This document shows positions 44,601 through 57,500 of a stretch of DNA of 64,000 nt, one piece after another. Source of the stretch: Semisulcospira habei (Eukaryota > Mollusca > Gastropoda > Semisulcospiridae). The notes beneath the pieces are model-generated. The model saw nothing but the letters and a program-made list of their open reading frames with translations, did no database searches and was not told where the DNA came from. The position numbers and the translations under genes were made by a program. The stretch spans positions 167,490,148 to 167,554,147 of the forward strand of contig BTPG01000007.1 of the NCBI GenBank assembly GCA_036245525.1, written 5' to 3'. Position 1 is the first letter of the stretch. Every line of letters begins with the position of its first letter.

Positions 44601-47600
44601 AGGGTTTTTGACGGAGCGTACAGCACCAACAAGGAGAAAGATATGTTTGTCTTCGGGGTCTTCTATGTTGTATGTATTGTGAAGCTCAGTGTGTAGACAA
44701 AAGGTCAACGTATCACATGGATTTGTTATCACAGCTGGAATAAATATTTGTCAAAGACAGTGTATAACGACAACAATAATAATAATCATAACATAATAAT
44801 CACAATACAGGCCAGCCTCAGTATTAAGCACATAAAAATATCATCAAATCGAATATAACGCTGTCAGGTCTATTGCTCCCAATTCGACCGTCAATGAGGT
44901 ACAAACTGTTCTCTGCCTGATGTTAGCCTTGCCGTGCGTGGGCCAGGTAAGGCTGAGGGTCGACCAGAGAACTCTGAACTCACAAGCCTATTTACAGGTA
45001 AGTTTAGCACCAAATTAAACATGAATGCCAATAACACAGTCTGACTTTTTAAATGCTAATTAAACAAGAAAGGCAAAGCCATTATGGCTCACATGTATGA
45101 CCAATTTACATATGTGTGACCTTTCTGACAAGGGCTGGCTTCTGCAGCAGCAAAATCCGTGTTTTCTAAAAATGTAAGCATTTTTCACCTATTTCCTGAG
45201 CTCTTGTGACCCGTGCCCTTTCTGAGAGATCAACCAAATTAGTATGCATAGAAAGGTCTTACCATCAAGTATCTTTTTATCAAGTTTGGGTTTGAAGTTG
45301 TAAACAGTATTTGAGAAAAAATAAATTATGTCAAAATATAGCTTTCTTGACCTATTTCCTGATCCCCTGTGACCTTGACCTTTGTGAAAGGTCACTCAAA
45401 TTGGTATGTTTTAAAGGCCTTACCACAAAGTATCCTTGGGCCAAGTTTGAAGAATGTGGCTTGAATAGTCTCTGAGAAAATGCCAACATTAAAGTTTACC
45501 ACGGAGGACAGACAATGGACGGACGACCACTGGCCCAAAACATAGACTCACTTTTGCTTCGCACTTGGGCCAAAAAATCAGCTGGAAGCCCTCATATACA
45601 AACACAAATACACTAACTTTTCAATAAATGTCCGCAAGCAATGGAAAATGCCACAAACAATGAATTAGAGATTACTGATCTCATAAAATCTGGTACGGAA
45701 AATAATTGTCTTAACATACAAAATCCAACCATATAAAATAAAGAAAACTTACCTTGTTTTATCACAGCTAACTGACGACGGGATATATGGGGCTGCAATT
45801 ATAGGAAATATAATGGACGTCATAATTTGTTAGTTAACCCTTTGGTTGTCAATAGCACTTATTGTCCAGCTGGTGCCTGTAGAAATCACCTTGACAAAAA
45901 GTGCTACAAGCAGCCAAAGGGTTAACATAAAGAGACAGTTGTAAAGAAAAATTCATTTTTCTCTAAAAGGTATTTTTTCGAAAAATACTTACCGATGACA
46001 TGACTTTATGGAAATGTCTACTTCTAGCTCAATTTTAGCCTACTTACCCGTTGTGTGCCCACACAACCCGGGAGGCACTCGGGGAACCCCCCCTAGAGGG
46101 GCCGAGAGTTGTCTCCCGTTTCCCGCCTTACCAGCTCCGGTCACGAGACCGGCCAGTTTTTTGTGATACTTCTCTCGAAAGCGGCAAGCGGGGCAGGAGG
46201 GAGGGTCCTCCGAGTCATGTCATCGGTAAGTATTTTTCGAAAAAATACCTTTTAGAGAAAAATGAATTTGTTTCCTCAAAAACATTACCGATGACATGAC
46301 TTTATGGAAGAATTGCGATGAGGAGGAGGGTGCCGCGCAACTCTTAATGGTAACAGCGCCGTCCTCCCAGTCGCAACCTCCCGACAATTTTAGCGAAGTG
46401 CATACCTACGGCGCCGGTGGCGCCGGGAGGGAGTGTTGCGCCGCGGCGATGTCCCCCACTAGTGCGAGATTCTCTCTTTGGCCTGCCAGGTCCCTGAGGT
46501 AGAAGCGGGCGAATACAGATTCAGTCTGCCAGCCCACGGCTGCCACGATGTCCTTGACAGCGCAGTTTCGGTCAAATGCGAGGCTCGTGGCCATGGCTCG
46601 TACCTCATGTGCGCGAATGTGCAGCTCTTCGCTCCCTGCGGGGAGATATCTTGATACGCGGAGCGTATAACCCAGCGGAGCCAGGACGAGATCGTCTGGG
46701 CTGTTATGTCATTCCTGCTGGGTCTCAGAGGTAGGAAGAGGCGCGAACGCCCTCTGCGGAAGGCTTTAGATCGTCGCAGATAACCCTAAGGGCACGCACG
46801 GGATCCTGTTGCCTGGTCTCCTGAGACAGAGGGTTGGTTCTTAGCGGCCGTAAGGTGATAACCTGAGGTGCCGTCAGAGGAGACCTGTTCTTGGCCAGGA
46901 AGGCAGGGTCAGTGAGGAGTTGAACAGACCCGTCCGCTCGGAACTGTAGGCAGGTAGGCCGCGCCGAGAGTGCGTGTAGCTCACTCACCCGAGAGGCGGT
47001 AGCAAGGGCCAGCAGGAAGCACGTCTTTCGTGTCACATCTGCGAAACGGGCCAAAGCTAAGGGTTCAAATCTGTCAGAATTTAACCACGTTAGCACCCAG
47101 GGCAGGTCCCAGCGGGGAAGGAGGGAGCGGTGTGTTGGGCGCTGGATGCCGAAGTGACCCATAAGGTCGGCTAAGTCTTTGCAGGCGCCTGGGTCTGGGT
47201 GTCCAAGGTGTCGATAAGTGTCAGCGATCATGGACAGGTAACCCCTCACGGTGATGGGGGCCAGGCCTAAGTCTCGAAAGAGCCAGAGGAAGAAGTCCGC
47301 CAGCTGAGGATTAGTCAGTTCCGTGGGCGACAGGCCGTGCTCAGAGCACCAGGAACACAGGACTCGCCACTTTCCCTCGTAGACTCGGATGGTGGAAGGT
47401 CTGCGGGCCGAAGCGATCGCCTCCACTGCTGCACCCGAGTAGCCTCTAGCTCCGAGGGCTTGCCGCACAACCTCCAGGCGTGAAGGAGGAGCCGCTCCGG
47501 GCAGGGGTGGAACAGCGGCTGACGCGGTTGCTTGAGCATGGTGCGTGGGGCGGGAAGCAGCAGGGGCGGGTCCGTGGCGAGGCTGAGAAGGTCGGTGGTC

Positions 47601-50600
47601 CAGGAGCGGTTCCAGGCGAACGGCGCAACTAACAGCAGGACCGCCGAGCATCCCCGAAGCTTGAGAAGGACTTTGGGTACGAGAACCGTCGGGGGGAAGG
47701 CGTAAGCCACCAGGCCGTCCCAGGGAATGGAGAGTGCATCGACAGCCCAGGCAAGTGGATCGGGAATCGGGGAGACGAAGAGCGGAAGCTGATGGTTCCA
47801 CCTTGTGGCGAACAAGTCGACCTGGGGAGTCTCCCACCGGGCACAGATCATCCGAAAGATGTCCTGCCGAAGGGTCCATTCCGTGTGCAGGAGCTGGCCG
47901 CAGCGAGACAGCGAGTCGGCTAAGACATTCAGGTGTCCGGGGATGTGTCGGGCTCGAATGGTAATACCCCGGTCCTCGCACCAACGCATCATCCGGTAGA
48001 GGAGCATACAAAGGTCGGGAGAGCGAGTGCCACCTTGTTTCTGGATGTAAGCCACCACAGTCGTGTTGTCCGAGAGGACGAGTAGCTCCCGGTGTCTGAG
48101 GAGATCCTCCCAGAACTGCAGGGCTTGCCACACCGCCTGCATCTCCAGCCAGTTGATGTGAGTGTGCGCTAAGTCCGCGGGCCAGGGCCCCGAAGTCGAG
48201 AGGAACCGAGGAAGGAGATGAGCGCCCCACCCAGTGAGGCTGGCGTCGACACAAAGCGAGGTCTGGGGAGGAGGGGCGGCCAGGGGAACTCCCGACGCTA
48301 GCCAAGAGTGGTCGGTCCACCGACGAAGATGAGGCAGCAGCATCTGGGGCACCGGAACCAACGTCGTTAAATCGCCTGACGACGGGCGCCAATGGAGTAG
48401 GAGATGCAGCTGGATCGGCCGGGAGTAGAGACGACCTAGGGGGATAAGGTCCGCTGCGGCGTTCAGCAGGCCCAAAAGCTGGAGCCAGACTCTGGCGGGG
48501 GCCACGTCCAGTCGTGCTAACTGACCTGCTAGGTCCGCAATCTTCTGGATCCGAGGGGCTGGGAGGCGCACCGTGTTGAGGTCGGTCGCAAATTCCATGC
48601 CCAGGTGCACGAAGCGGCGGGACGGAGAGAGATCTGACTTGCCGTCATTCACTAGGAAGCCCAAGTGTGCCAGAAGCCGTAGCAGCGCATCCCTGTCCGA
48701 CGCGAGCGAGGTCTCTGACTGGTTGCGTAGGAGGAGGTCGTCTAGGTAATTCGACGTCGGACTGGAGGAGGACTGTCGGGCCTTGGCGACTACGGCGTCC
48801 ATCAGCCGGGTGAACACCCAAGGGCTGAGGTTGAGACCGAACGGGAGCGCGCGAAACTGGTATACCACACCGTCGATCGCAAAGCGGAGGAACTTCCTGG
48901 AGGCCTGGTGCATCGGGACATGCAGGTACGCATCTGAAAGGTCCAGGCTGACTGCGAAGTCCAGAGGCTGGACCGCGGCTCTCAGGGCTCGAGCAGTCTC
49001 CATCCGGAAGGAGGGGGCCGTAATGTACTTGTTCAGGGCCGAGAGATCGATCACCGGTCGCCATCTCCCTCCAGGCTTCGGAACGACGAACAAGCGGCTG
49101 TAGAAGGCTGGGGAGTAAGGGACGCGTACCACCTCCGTGGCAGCTTTCCTCAGGAGGGAGGAGACCTCTCCCCGAAGAGCGGAGGCCTTCAACGGATCGC
49201 TGGGGATCTCGGTCCAAAGGGGGGAGCGACGCAAAGGAGGCGGGCTGCGAAAGGCGATCCGGAGGCCGGCCGAGACGGTGTCGCAAATCCAAGGGTCGTC
49301 TGGAAAGAGTGTGAGCCAATTTCCGCTGAAAAAGGCTAGCCTCCCACCGACCGGAGACCCCGAAGTGGTCGGTGGGGGCAAGGCTGGGGGGCAGTCAGGT
49401 AGCCCGCCCGCGACCCGGTCGCCAGGCGGGACGGGGCCAGGCGGGGACACGGGCCCTGGAGGGTCTAGGACGGCCAAAGGCGGGGGCCTGCTCAGGGGCC
49501 GAAGCAGGGGCTGACGCAGCAGCGGGTCTAACCGACCGCGAGGCGCGACCCCTAGCCTGGCGGGAGGACGGAAAGCGGCGGGGAGGAGGAGCACTCACAG
49601 GCCAGCGGTCGGGGTTGGAGGCTCGAACGGATGACCAGGTGTCACCGAAAAGCAGGGGGCCACCCAGCGGAGCACGACGAAGCTGCGCACGCAGGTCAGG
49701 TGGTATCTCTCGGCAGGCAAGCAGAAGGGCGTCTCGACGCATCAGGTCACAGTTGGCGGAGGCAGCCATAGCGTTAACGGACGAGTGGTAGGCGGCTCGG
49801 TTGGCGACTTCCGCTAAGACTAGTAAATCCCCAAGGAGAGGCGTGATAGAAGGATGCCAAGCGCCTTCCACACGACGAACCAGGGCTTGAGTGAGCAGCT
49901 CCAGGAACCCAGCGCAGGCTAAGGTGTTCCGCACCAGAGACGCAGTCAAATCCAGGCCACGAGGTAAAGAACGGCGAAGGAGGGCGGAGCCGCCAGCTTG
50001 CGACACGGCCGGGGGGTCGATCGCAGGAAGAGGGATGGAGAAAGCCTGGGAATGACCGGCATACCAATCCCGACGGAAGGCGATGTCCAGGCCAGCCGGC
50101 CAGCGACGATCGGAGAAGAACACCGGCTCTCGAGACGCTGGAAGTTGCAGGTGCGCTGAGAAGACATCTCGCAGCTCCTTAAATCCAGGCGGCTGGGGAA
50201 GCGACTTGAACCTCTTCACCTGACGCTCGGCATCCACAAAGGCCGAGACCTTCCTCTTCAGGGGGGGAGAGGCTGGGCAGGAGTCCGCTGGCAGAGTGGC
50301 CGCGATGATCCTGGCGGCTTCATCCAAGGCTAGGAGGGTCTCCGCCCGGGACGACGACAGAAGGGTCGAGGGGACATCAGCACCGACGTCGGAGGGCAAA
50401 AGGGAGCGAGCATCCTCCTCCAACAGGGCTGAGACGGAGTCTTCGGGCAGCAAGCTGAGGGCTTCTTCGTCCAGGGGGTGGCGAGAAGGCGGGTGAGGCA
50501 CCACGGAAGGTCGAAGCTTGGGCGGGGGCGCATCTCGAACCTCGCGGGAAGCCCGGGTATGAGCCGGCAGCGACGACGGAGGCGGGGATCGCCGAGGCGA

Positions 50601-53600
50601 ACGCGGGAAGGAGCGAGGAGGGGTCCTGTCCGGTGCGCGGGAACGACGTCTGGGTGAAGTACGGCGGACAACCGAAGAGGAGTGCCGATCACGGGAAGAA
50701 GGTCGACGATGGCGGTGACGCGGCGAACGCATCGAACGGTGCGAAGGCGAGCGCGACCGAGCGCGCGACGAGGAGAGGCGGGGGGAGCGGCGACGCTCCC
50801 GGCGGGGGGAACGATCCTTCCGGCGGCGCTCGCGGGGCGAGCGCGAGTGTCTAGCACTGACGGTGGAACGGGAAAGGTCGGGGGCGCGACTGTGTCGCGT
50901 AGGTTGAGGCTGACGTCTCTCCTGGCCGGACTCAGTGAGAAGGGCTCTATGCCGGTGTACAGATCCTCCGGAAGGATCAGCGGGCTTATCATGGAGAGAG
51001 AGAGGAGCAAGGCCAGTCAACGTGGGACGGCTCGTGGCGAACTGCTGCAGGCCGGGCTCAGTGAGGCGGGCGCTTTGCCGGCAAACAGACCCTCCGGAAG
51101 GGTCAGCGGGCGTGGCAGCAGTGGCAGTCCTCTGGTCAGCGAACAACGCAGGGTCCCGACGATCAATCCGTTCCGAGAGGCCGAGGCGAGGAAGAGCGGT
51201 CGTTACCACAGGGGCGACGTCAACAGGAGTGGGACGAGAGATAGCAGACGGAGGTCGCTCTCGCCGGTAAAAACTCCAGAGGTCAGACCAACGGATCTCC
51301 GGCCAGGTCGCACAGACATCGCAGAGATGGTCCGAGGCGCAGCCCGAGCAAGGGAGGCAGACCGCATGGTCGTCCGTCGGCCACTTGAAGTCGCCGCATT
51401 GAGCGCAGGTAAGCATTTGGTTCCTGCAACAGACAAAGAGCACAAGGTCGCAAAGGCGGACAAGGGAGCCTAGCCCCACACCAAGGTACTCCAAGCGCCG
51501 TAACCACCGGCGCGTAAATAGTGGCTACAGTCTCCCAGAGCTAAAGGGCCTTTAAGGTAGACGCACGGAGTGTGGGTGCCCGAAGGCCCTACGAGAACAG
51601 AAACCCTCGTCTACAAGGCAACGTCTTCTCGTAACAGTGAAATACCAAAGGAGAGAAGGCGACTTCCCTCGAGGAGACTCGTAAAAAAAAGGTCGTGCAA
51701 GGCGCCGAAGCGTAAGCTCAACAACTGGCGCCCACGTAGTAGCAAAGCCGAAAGGAAAGCCCAACGGTAGCCGGCTCTCGGCCCGAGGGCCGGCTGTGGG
51801 AAACTACCACTACCTTACCTCCGAGACGAATCGGGAACAGGGGAAAGGGTAGTCATACACCTCCACAGCCTAGAGGAGAGCAGCAGAACGACGCCAGCAG
51901 AGGCAGGGCACAAGAAGGCAGGTCAGCGCTAGGAGGCGCAGAGCACACGAAGAGGCAACGAGCGTAGGCAAGAGAAGGACCGGTCGAAGCGGCGCGAGAG
52001 CAAGGCCAGACACGTCTTCTCTGTACGAGCGAAGTAGCAAAACTGGCCGGTCTCGTGACCGGAGCTGGTAAGGCGGGAAACGGGAGACAACTCTCGGCCC
52101 CTCTAGGGGGGGTTCCCCGAGTGCCTCCCGGGTTGTGTGGGCACACAACGGGTAAGTAGGCTAAAATTGAGCTAGAAGTAGACATTTCCATAAAGTCATG
52201 TCATCGGTAATGTTTTTGAGGAAACAAAGAATGAAGATATCATAAACAGTATTTAACACTTTGCCTAGTAAGTAACTTTTCTGTATGCTGTACTCTGTCA
52301 CTAAGTAATTCTCTTAACTCTTTCAGCCCGACGGCCGTATTTCCCAAATTTTGGAGGCGTCTTCTACTCACTATTCACCAGTTGCAGGAGATGGATCAAC
52401 CATGATAATTCAAGGGCAGTGCCAGATTAGCTTGGCGCCTGTTGGCGCCAAGCTAATCTGGCACTACCCTTAAATTATCATGGTTGACCCATCTCCTGCT
52501 GTAGTGCGTCAAGGCTGAATGGGTTAAGGGTTCATTTTTGGATCCATTGATTGTAGATTGCTTAACGTCCCGACAGCAACAAGGCTTTCTCAGGACGTGC
52601 CTGCACTGCTTGTGAAAAAAAACAAAAAAACAGAACATTGAATGTATGTCGCCAGCCGGTCAAATACATTAAAAAAACCTAACACATGGGGCCTAAATAA
52701 AGCTAAGACCATTTAGCAACACACATCCAATATCAAGCGCTACAGGCAGTGCAGACAGTAGGGAGAGTTTTAAAAAGGCAAATACAGGTGAATGGACAAA
52801 GGGTAGACAGAAACACAAGCCCCAGAATAGAGAGAAAAACCCACCCTGTGGGGCTGACCAGGGTGACCCTGGGAACTAAAAAATACCTAACCCCACCCAA
52901 GTCCCCCAGGGCAGACCCGGGTGGGGTGTCATTTTTGGATCCAGTGCTCATGCCATGTAACGGTTTCTAACAACATATTCTGCACTAAAAATAGCCAAGG
53001 ACACGCACTGCAGGCAAACTTTGGCTGGACGGACCTCACCACCCACAGTGTGCTACGAGAAGTTGTCTCGCTGCTCCTGGGGCCACCAGCCATTGGCAAA
53101 GAGTTAAAAAGTCTAGTTACATGTAGTATCATAGTTTTCACGCTTTAGTCACAAAAGCAGACCTCCCAAGAGCTCAAGTCTATTGGTATACATATACACA
53201 TCAGCCAAAAACGTTTGGAAAAAAACTTGTGACCTTACTGGCAGTATATAACCCCTTCACTGCCAGTGGACTGTTCACTAAATACAATGTCAAAGTTCCC
53301 CTGCCATCAAAGGAGCATGTATATAATGTGGTATAAACAAGAGGCATAGACCCTCATGTGCCCCCACGACTGCAGGGGACTTATGAGGATCTATACCTCT
53401 TGCAGTTGGGTGATGTTCATTTTTTTCTCAGCAATGAAAGGGTTAAGAGGCCAAGTTGTAAAGTATCCACTGACGAAAGCGTTACTTCCACCACAGACAC
53501 CCACCCTGTGTTAACCCTATTCATCCTGATACACTTTAGCTTGAAATAAATTTGACCATGATAGTTCAAGGGTGGTGCCAGGATAGCTTGGCGCCTCAGG

Positions 53601-54459
53601 CGCCAAGCTATCATGGCACCACCCTTGAACTAAACTGGTTGATTTGTCTTCAAATCTGTAATGTAGCCTTTGTAGGACAAAACGCAAATTAAAAAAATTC
53701 AGCCTCAGGATGTTATGGGTTGAAAAAGATAAATATGCACACCCAGAGGTTCAGCGCTCGCTTCTGCAGGGATTCGTTGAAAGCAATTACAAATCTGCAA
53801 AATATTCAAGACAAGTATTATTCAGAACAGGAAATACCCGGCCATATGAATATTAAATTCATGCTTGTAAACACAAATCTGCTAAAAATTCAGATCAAGT
53901 AGTATTCAGAAATGGAAAGACCCATGAAATGTACTAATTGAAGTTGGAAAAGTAGAAGAATGAACAACACACATTACTACCAAAATACATTACAAAAGTG
54001 ACTAACCCATTTTAGCCCCGGGACCCTGCAGCAGGAGATGGATTGATCATGATAACTCAAGGGTAGTGCCAGATGAGCTTGGCGCCTTCAGGCGCCAAGT
54101 TCATCTGGCACTACCCTTGAGTTATCATGATCAATCCATCTGCTGCAACTGGTACATAGTTGTTCAGTAACACTTCCCAAATTTGGGAAAAGCACCCAAG
54201 GAGCTAAAAGGTTAACCGCACTGCCAGTGGTAGCAGACTGTGTTCTGAAATCTCTGTGGTGTCAACAAGAGGCATAGATCCTCATGAGCCCCCGCAACCA
54301 CGGGGACTCAAAGAGGATCCATGGGAGGGTTGCATATGCTTGCTTAGCGCGCAAACTTCTTGCTTAGCGCTAAGTTCGCAAGCTTAGCTGAAAATGTGCG
54401 TTGCATGAGCGTGCTTATCTGCTGGAGCGAGCTTAGTGGCGTGCTTAATTCTAAGGACG

Positions 54460-54500
<41 letters not shown>

Positions 54501-57500
54501 TGCGTAGCGGCGTGCTTAGCTGAGGAAGAGTTCTTAGCTGCCGTGTTAACGTGAGAACTTGAAATCTGAGAAATGTGAATTCACTCTCTTAAACCTTGTA
54601 GAAGAAACAGCCTTCCATCTAGGATAGAGAAGGAAGAACACGAAAAGTACGTGAGAACGCACGGACCCCCACCCAGCCTCGTCTGACGGACATCTGGGAA
54701 TTATCGGTGAGAAGTCTGCATAACTAATTGCAATTGACTCTGCACACTGATGTGTGTAACCCAACACCCGCCGTTGTCAGAGACATAGATCCTCATACCG
54801 ATGGGAGCCTACACGGTACTCCTTAACTAATGTACATCTACATTAGACTGACAAGCAGGGTTGCCTGCACGAAAAATTTGCTATTTGCTCTCTTCAACTT
54901 CTTGTTTTCCATCGCCGCCATTTCACCCACGTTTTGTCTACTTCGTTTCCGTTAGGTCAGAAGAAGCGAAAACCATGCGTTTTTATTGGCCGATTTCTAC
55001 AATCTATGATGACGTAGGGGAGAACCCCACCATAAGCTATAAATAACCTATCCCCGCTCGCTAAGAACTCGTTCGGAGCTACGCACGTCGCTCCATGCAA
55101 CAGAAAACACTCGCGCACTAAGCAAGAGCTTTACTAAGCACGAAAGGCCTTAAGTCAGCGAGCTTAACACACTATATTTAAGCACGCTACATGCAACCCA
55201 CTCCATGTCTCTTGCAGTCAAGTTGTGTTTATTTTTTTTCTCAGGAACATACTTCCTGAATCAGTTTCATGGGACACTTTCTTGTGCTTTGCAGGTGATT
55301 CTAGAGTGTGAACACTCAGGTTCCAAACGTGACAAGAATTACGAAAAGACAGTCCGCTGTTCCCTGTATTTTTCAGCTGTACAGTTCAAATACCTGGCTT
55401 TGTAGACAGCTTCGCTCATCACTGACATGTGTTCCTCTTTCTTGTGAAATTCATTGACGTCCGTTCCACCCAAAATCAGAATGTATGGAATTCTGCTGTC
55501 TGCAAAGTAAAATGGTTGTATAACATCACTGTAAGACTAGATCCAGGCAAACAAGAAGGCAAAGCCCTTATGGCTCACGTGCATGTCCAATCTACATGTG
55601 ACCTTTGTGACAATAACTAACGGGATGGCTTGTGCACCAGCAAAATCCATGTTTTCCCAAAATTTAATCAGTTTTCACACATCTGTCGCCTCGCGCTGGG
55701 ACCATATGGCGTTGAGGCGCGTCCCCTGGGTGGTGGATAGGGGGTCCCTCGTGAGAGGGGTGCACCGAATGAAATAAGGTGCCGTGAACCAACATGGTCT
55801 AAGGGAAGGTGACCCCGACAGAAAACCCCTGGTCCTCCTAGTAAGGGGGTTGGGCGTGGGGGTAGCTTCCCCACCCTGCAAAAAAGGAAATAGCTACAAA
55901 AACGCCGACGAAAAGACAAACAGTAATTCCTTTCCTGGAGGAGGAAGGTTCTTCTACCAGAAGATTTATGACGTCCTGTGGTGAAAGCCGGAAGTCTTCG
56001 GAAGCCACAGGACCGAGCCGCCTCTCTCTATCCAGGGACACCATGGGCACATGGAACGTCAAGACCATGTACCAGAGCGGCAAGGCCGCCCAGATAGCAG
56101 CGGAAATGCAAAAGTACAACCTTTCCCTGCTAGGTATCAGTGAAGCCAGATGGACGCAGTCTGGCCAGAAAAGGCTGTTAAGTGGGGAGATGATTCTGTA
56201 TTCAGGTCATGAGCAGAGACTTGGAGATTGACAAAAACCACAGTCAACAGAGTACAGATCTTCATAAACAGTTGCCTTAGAAGAATTTTGAAAATCCACT
56301 GGCCAGAGAAGATCAGCAACGTCAGACTCTGGGAGAGAACAGAGCAGATAACAGCAGAGAATGAAATTGGGCGAAGAAGATGGGGATGGATTGGTCACAG
56401 TCTGAGAAAGCCAGCTTCCAGTATCACTAGGCAGGCATCGTCATGGAACCCCCAGGGAAAGAGGAAAAGAGGTAGGCCGAGAAACTCCTGGCGTTGAGAC
56501 CTCCAAGCAGACATCAAGAGACTGGGAACCACCTGGAGTAAAATCGAAGGAGAAGCACAGGACAGGAGTTGCTGGAGGTCTCTCGTCGACGGCCTATACC
56601 CGGGTAGGGGTGACAGGCGTAAGTAAGTAAGTAACACATCTGTCAGTGTCAAACACTGATGACCCTTGACTTTTACAATGAGTCTACTAAATTAGGATAC
56701 AGGAATGGTTACAACACGATATTACAATTTTAAAGAAAATCCCCAAAAGAAAAGCACCAAGAGAGAATAATTTCAACACAACTTATTTGTAATTGTTCTT
56801 TTTAAGAGTGCTTCTTTCTTTGTTAAGATTTAAATACTCACCTGAACCGTTGATAGTCACTGTTTTGGTCTGGATTTCTTTTGTATGAGACAGTTTGGAA
56901 AACAGGGTGGGGGCTGGGGAGGGGCTGTTGTGCCCCCCCCCCCTCCCTTCCCTCCCCACCCACCCCCATCGAGACACCCTCTGGATCTGCACCTGATGCA
57001 ACTAAGTCTGCTGTTTATTATTTAGGACATTTAGGACATTATTATTTGTTTATTATCATATGATGAAACTGTGAAAGAAACTGTGGGTTATGGATTGTCC
57101 ATGACAGTTTGAGGGTAGTGCCAAGCTGAACTGGCACTACCCTTTAACTATCATGGCCAATCCATCTCCCGCTTTGGTGTCTTAAGAGTTTACTCCTTCA
57201 CTGCCAGTAGATGCAGAGTGTGTTTCTGAAATCTGTGTCAGCCCTGAAAAGCCTGTAAGTGTAAGGATAAAATGTGGTGTTATCAAGAGGTATAGATCCT
57301 CATGAGCCCTTGCAACTGCTGGGGCTCATGAAGATCTATGTCTCTTATAGTTGGATCTTGTTCACTGTTCACAGCAGTGAAGGAATTAAGGGTTCATGTG
57401 TCTCCAGAAGTAAGTGGGACTTGTGAGAATTGTCAAATCTTTCAGGAATCTGTCTCTATCACTGAACTATAAAGATCAATCTATTTTTTGTTCTGATTTC

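Larger units (their letters stand above)
45949..52228 (-). mobile_element. Full-length DIRS-type tyrosine-recombinase retrotransposon
   Basis: About 6.28 kb, read on the minus strand: gag-like frame, polymerase plus RNase H, tyrosine recombinase, then the internal complementary region. Inverted terminal repeats (45989-46160 and 52039-52210) read as identical over 172 bp. The outer ends extend differently: 40 bp on the left (TTCATTTTTCTCTAAAAGG), 18 bp on the right. The internal region pairs with both ends. There is no integrase or aspartic protease, and no target duplication is visible beyond AAA at each end, as expected for DIRS. It lies in GLT1D1-like intron 4, same orientation as the gene. 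Very high GC compared with the intron, and recent by its repeats, though the recombinase frame is broken. Confidence 0.93.
54212..55240. repeat. TTAA MITE of hairpin family B, split by a DNA transposon
   Basis: It starts TTAACCGCACTGCCAG on the same TTAA that ends the previous MITE A. The hairpin's right arm breaks at GAGGATCCATG (54321) and resumes at CCATGTCTCTTGCAGTCAAG (55203). Confidence 0.65.

Noticed and set aside
46051..46299. Identical peptide open at 46051 (+) and near 52148 (-)
   Set aside because: Result of the DIRS inverted terminal repeats, not a duplicated gene.
49137..51473. Plus-strand frames of 73-263 codons across the DIRS element
   Set aside because: They are antisense to the gag and polymerase genes, show no motifs, and arise from stop-poor GC-rich DNA.
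52921..53148. Plus-strand frame [20 protein letters not shown]
   Set aside because: The amphipathic stretch looked gene-like, but no splice sites, start or family were found; probably chance.
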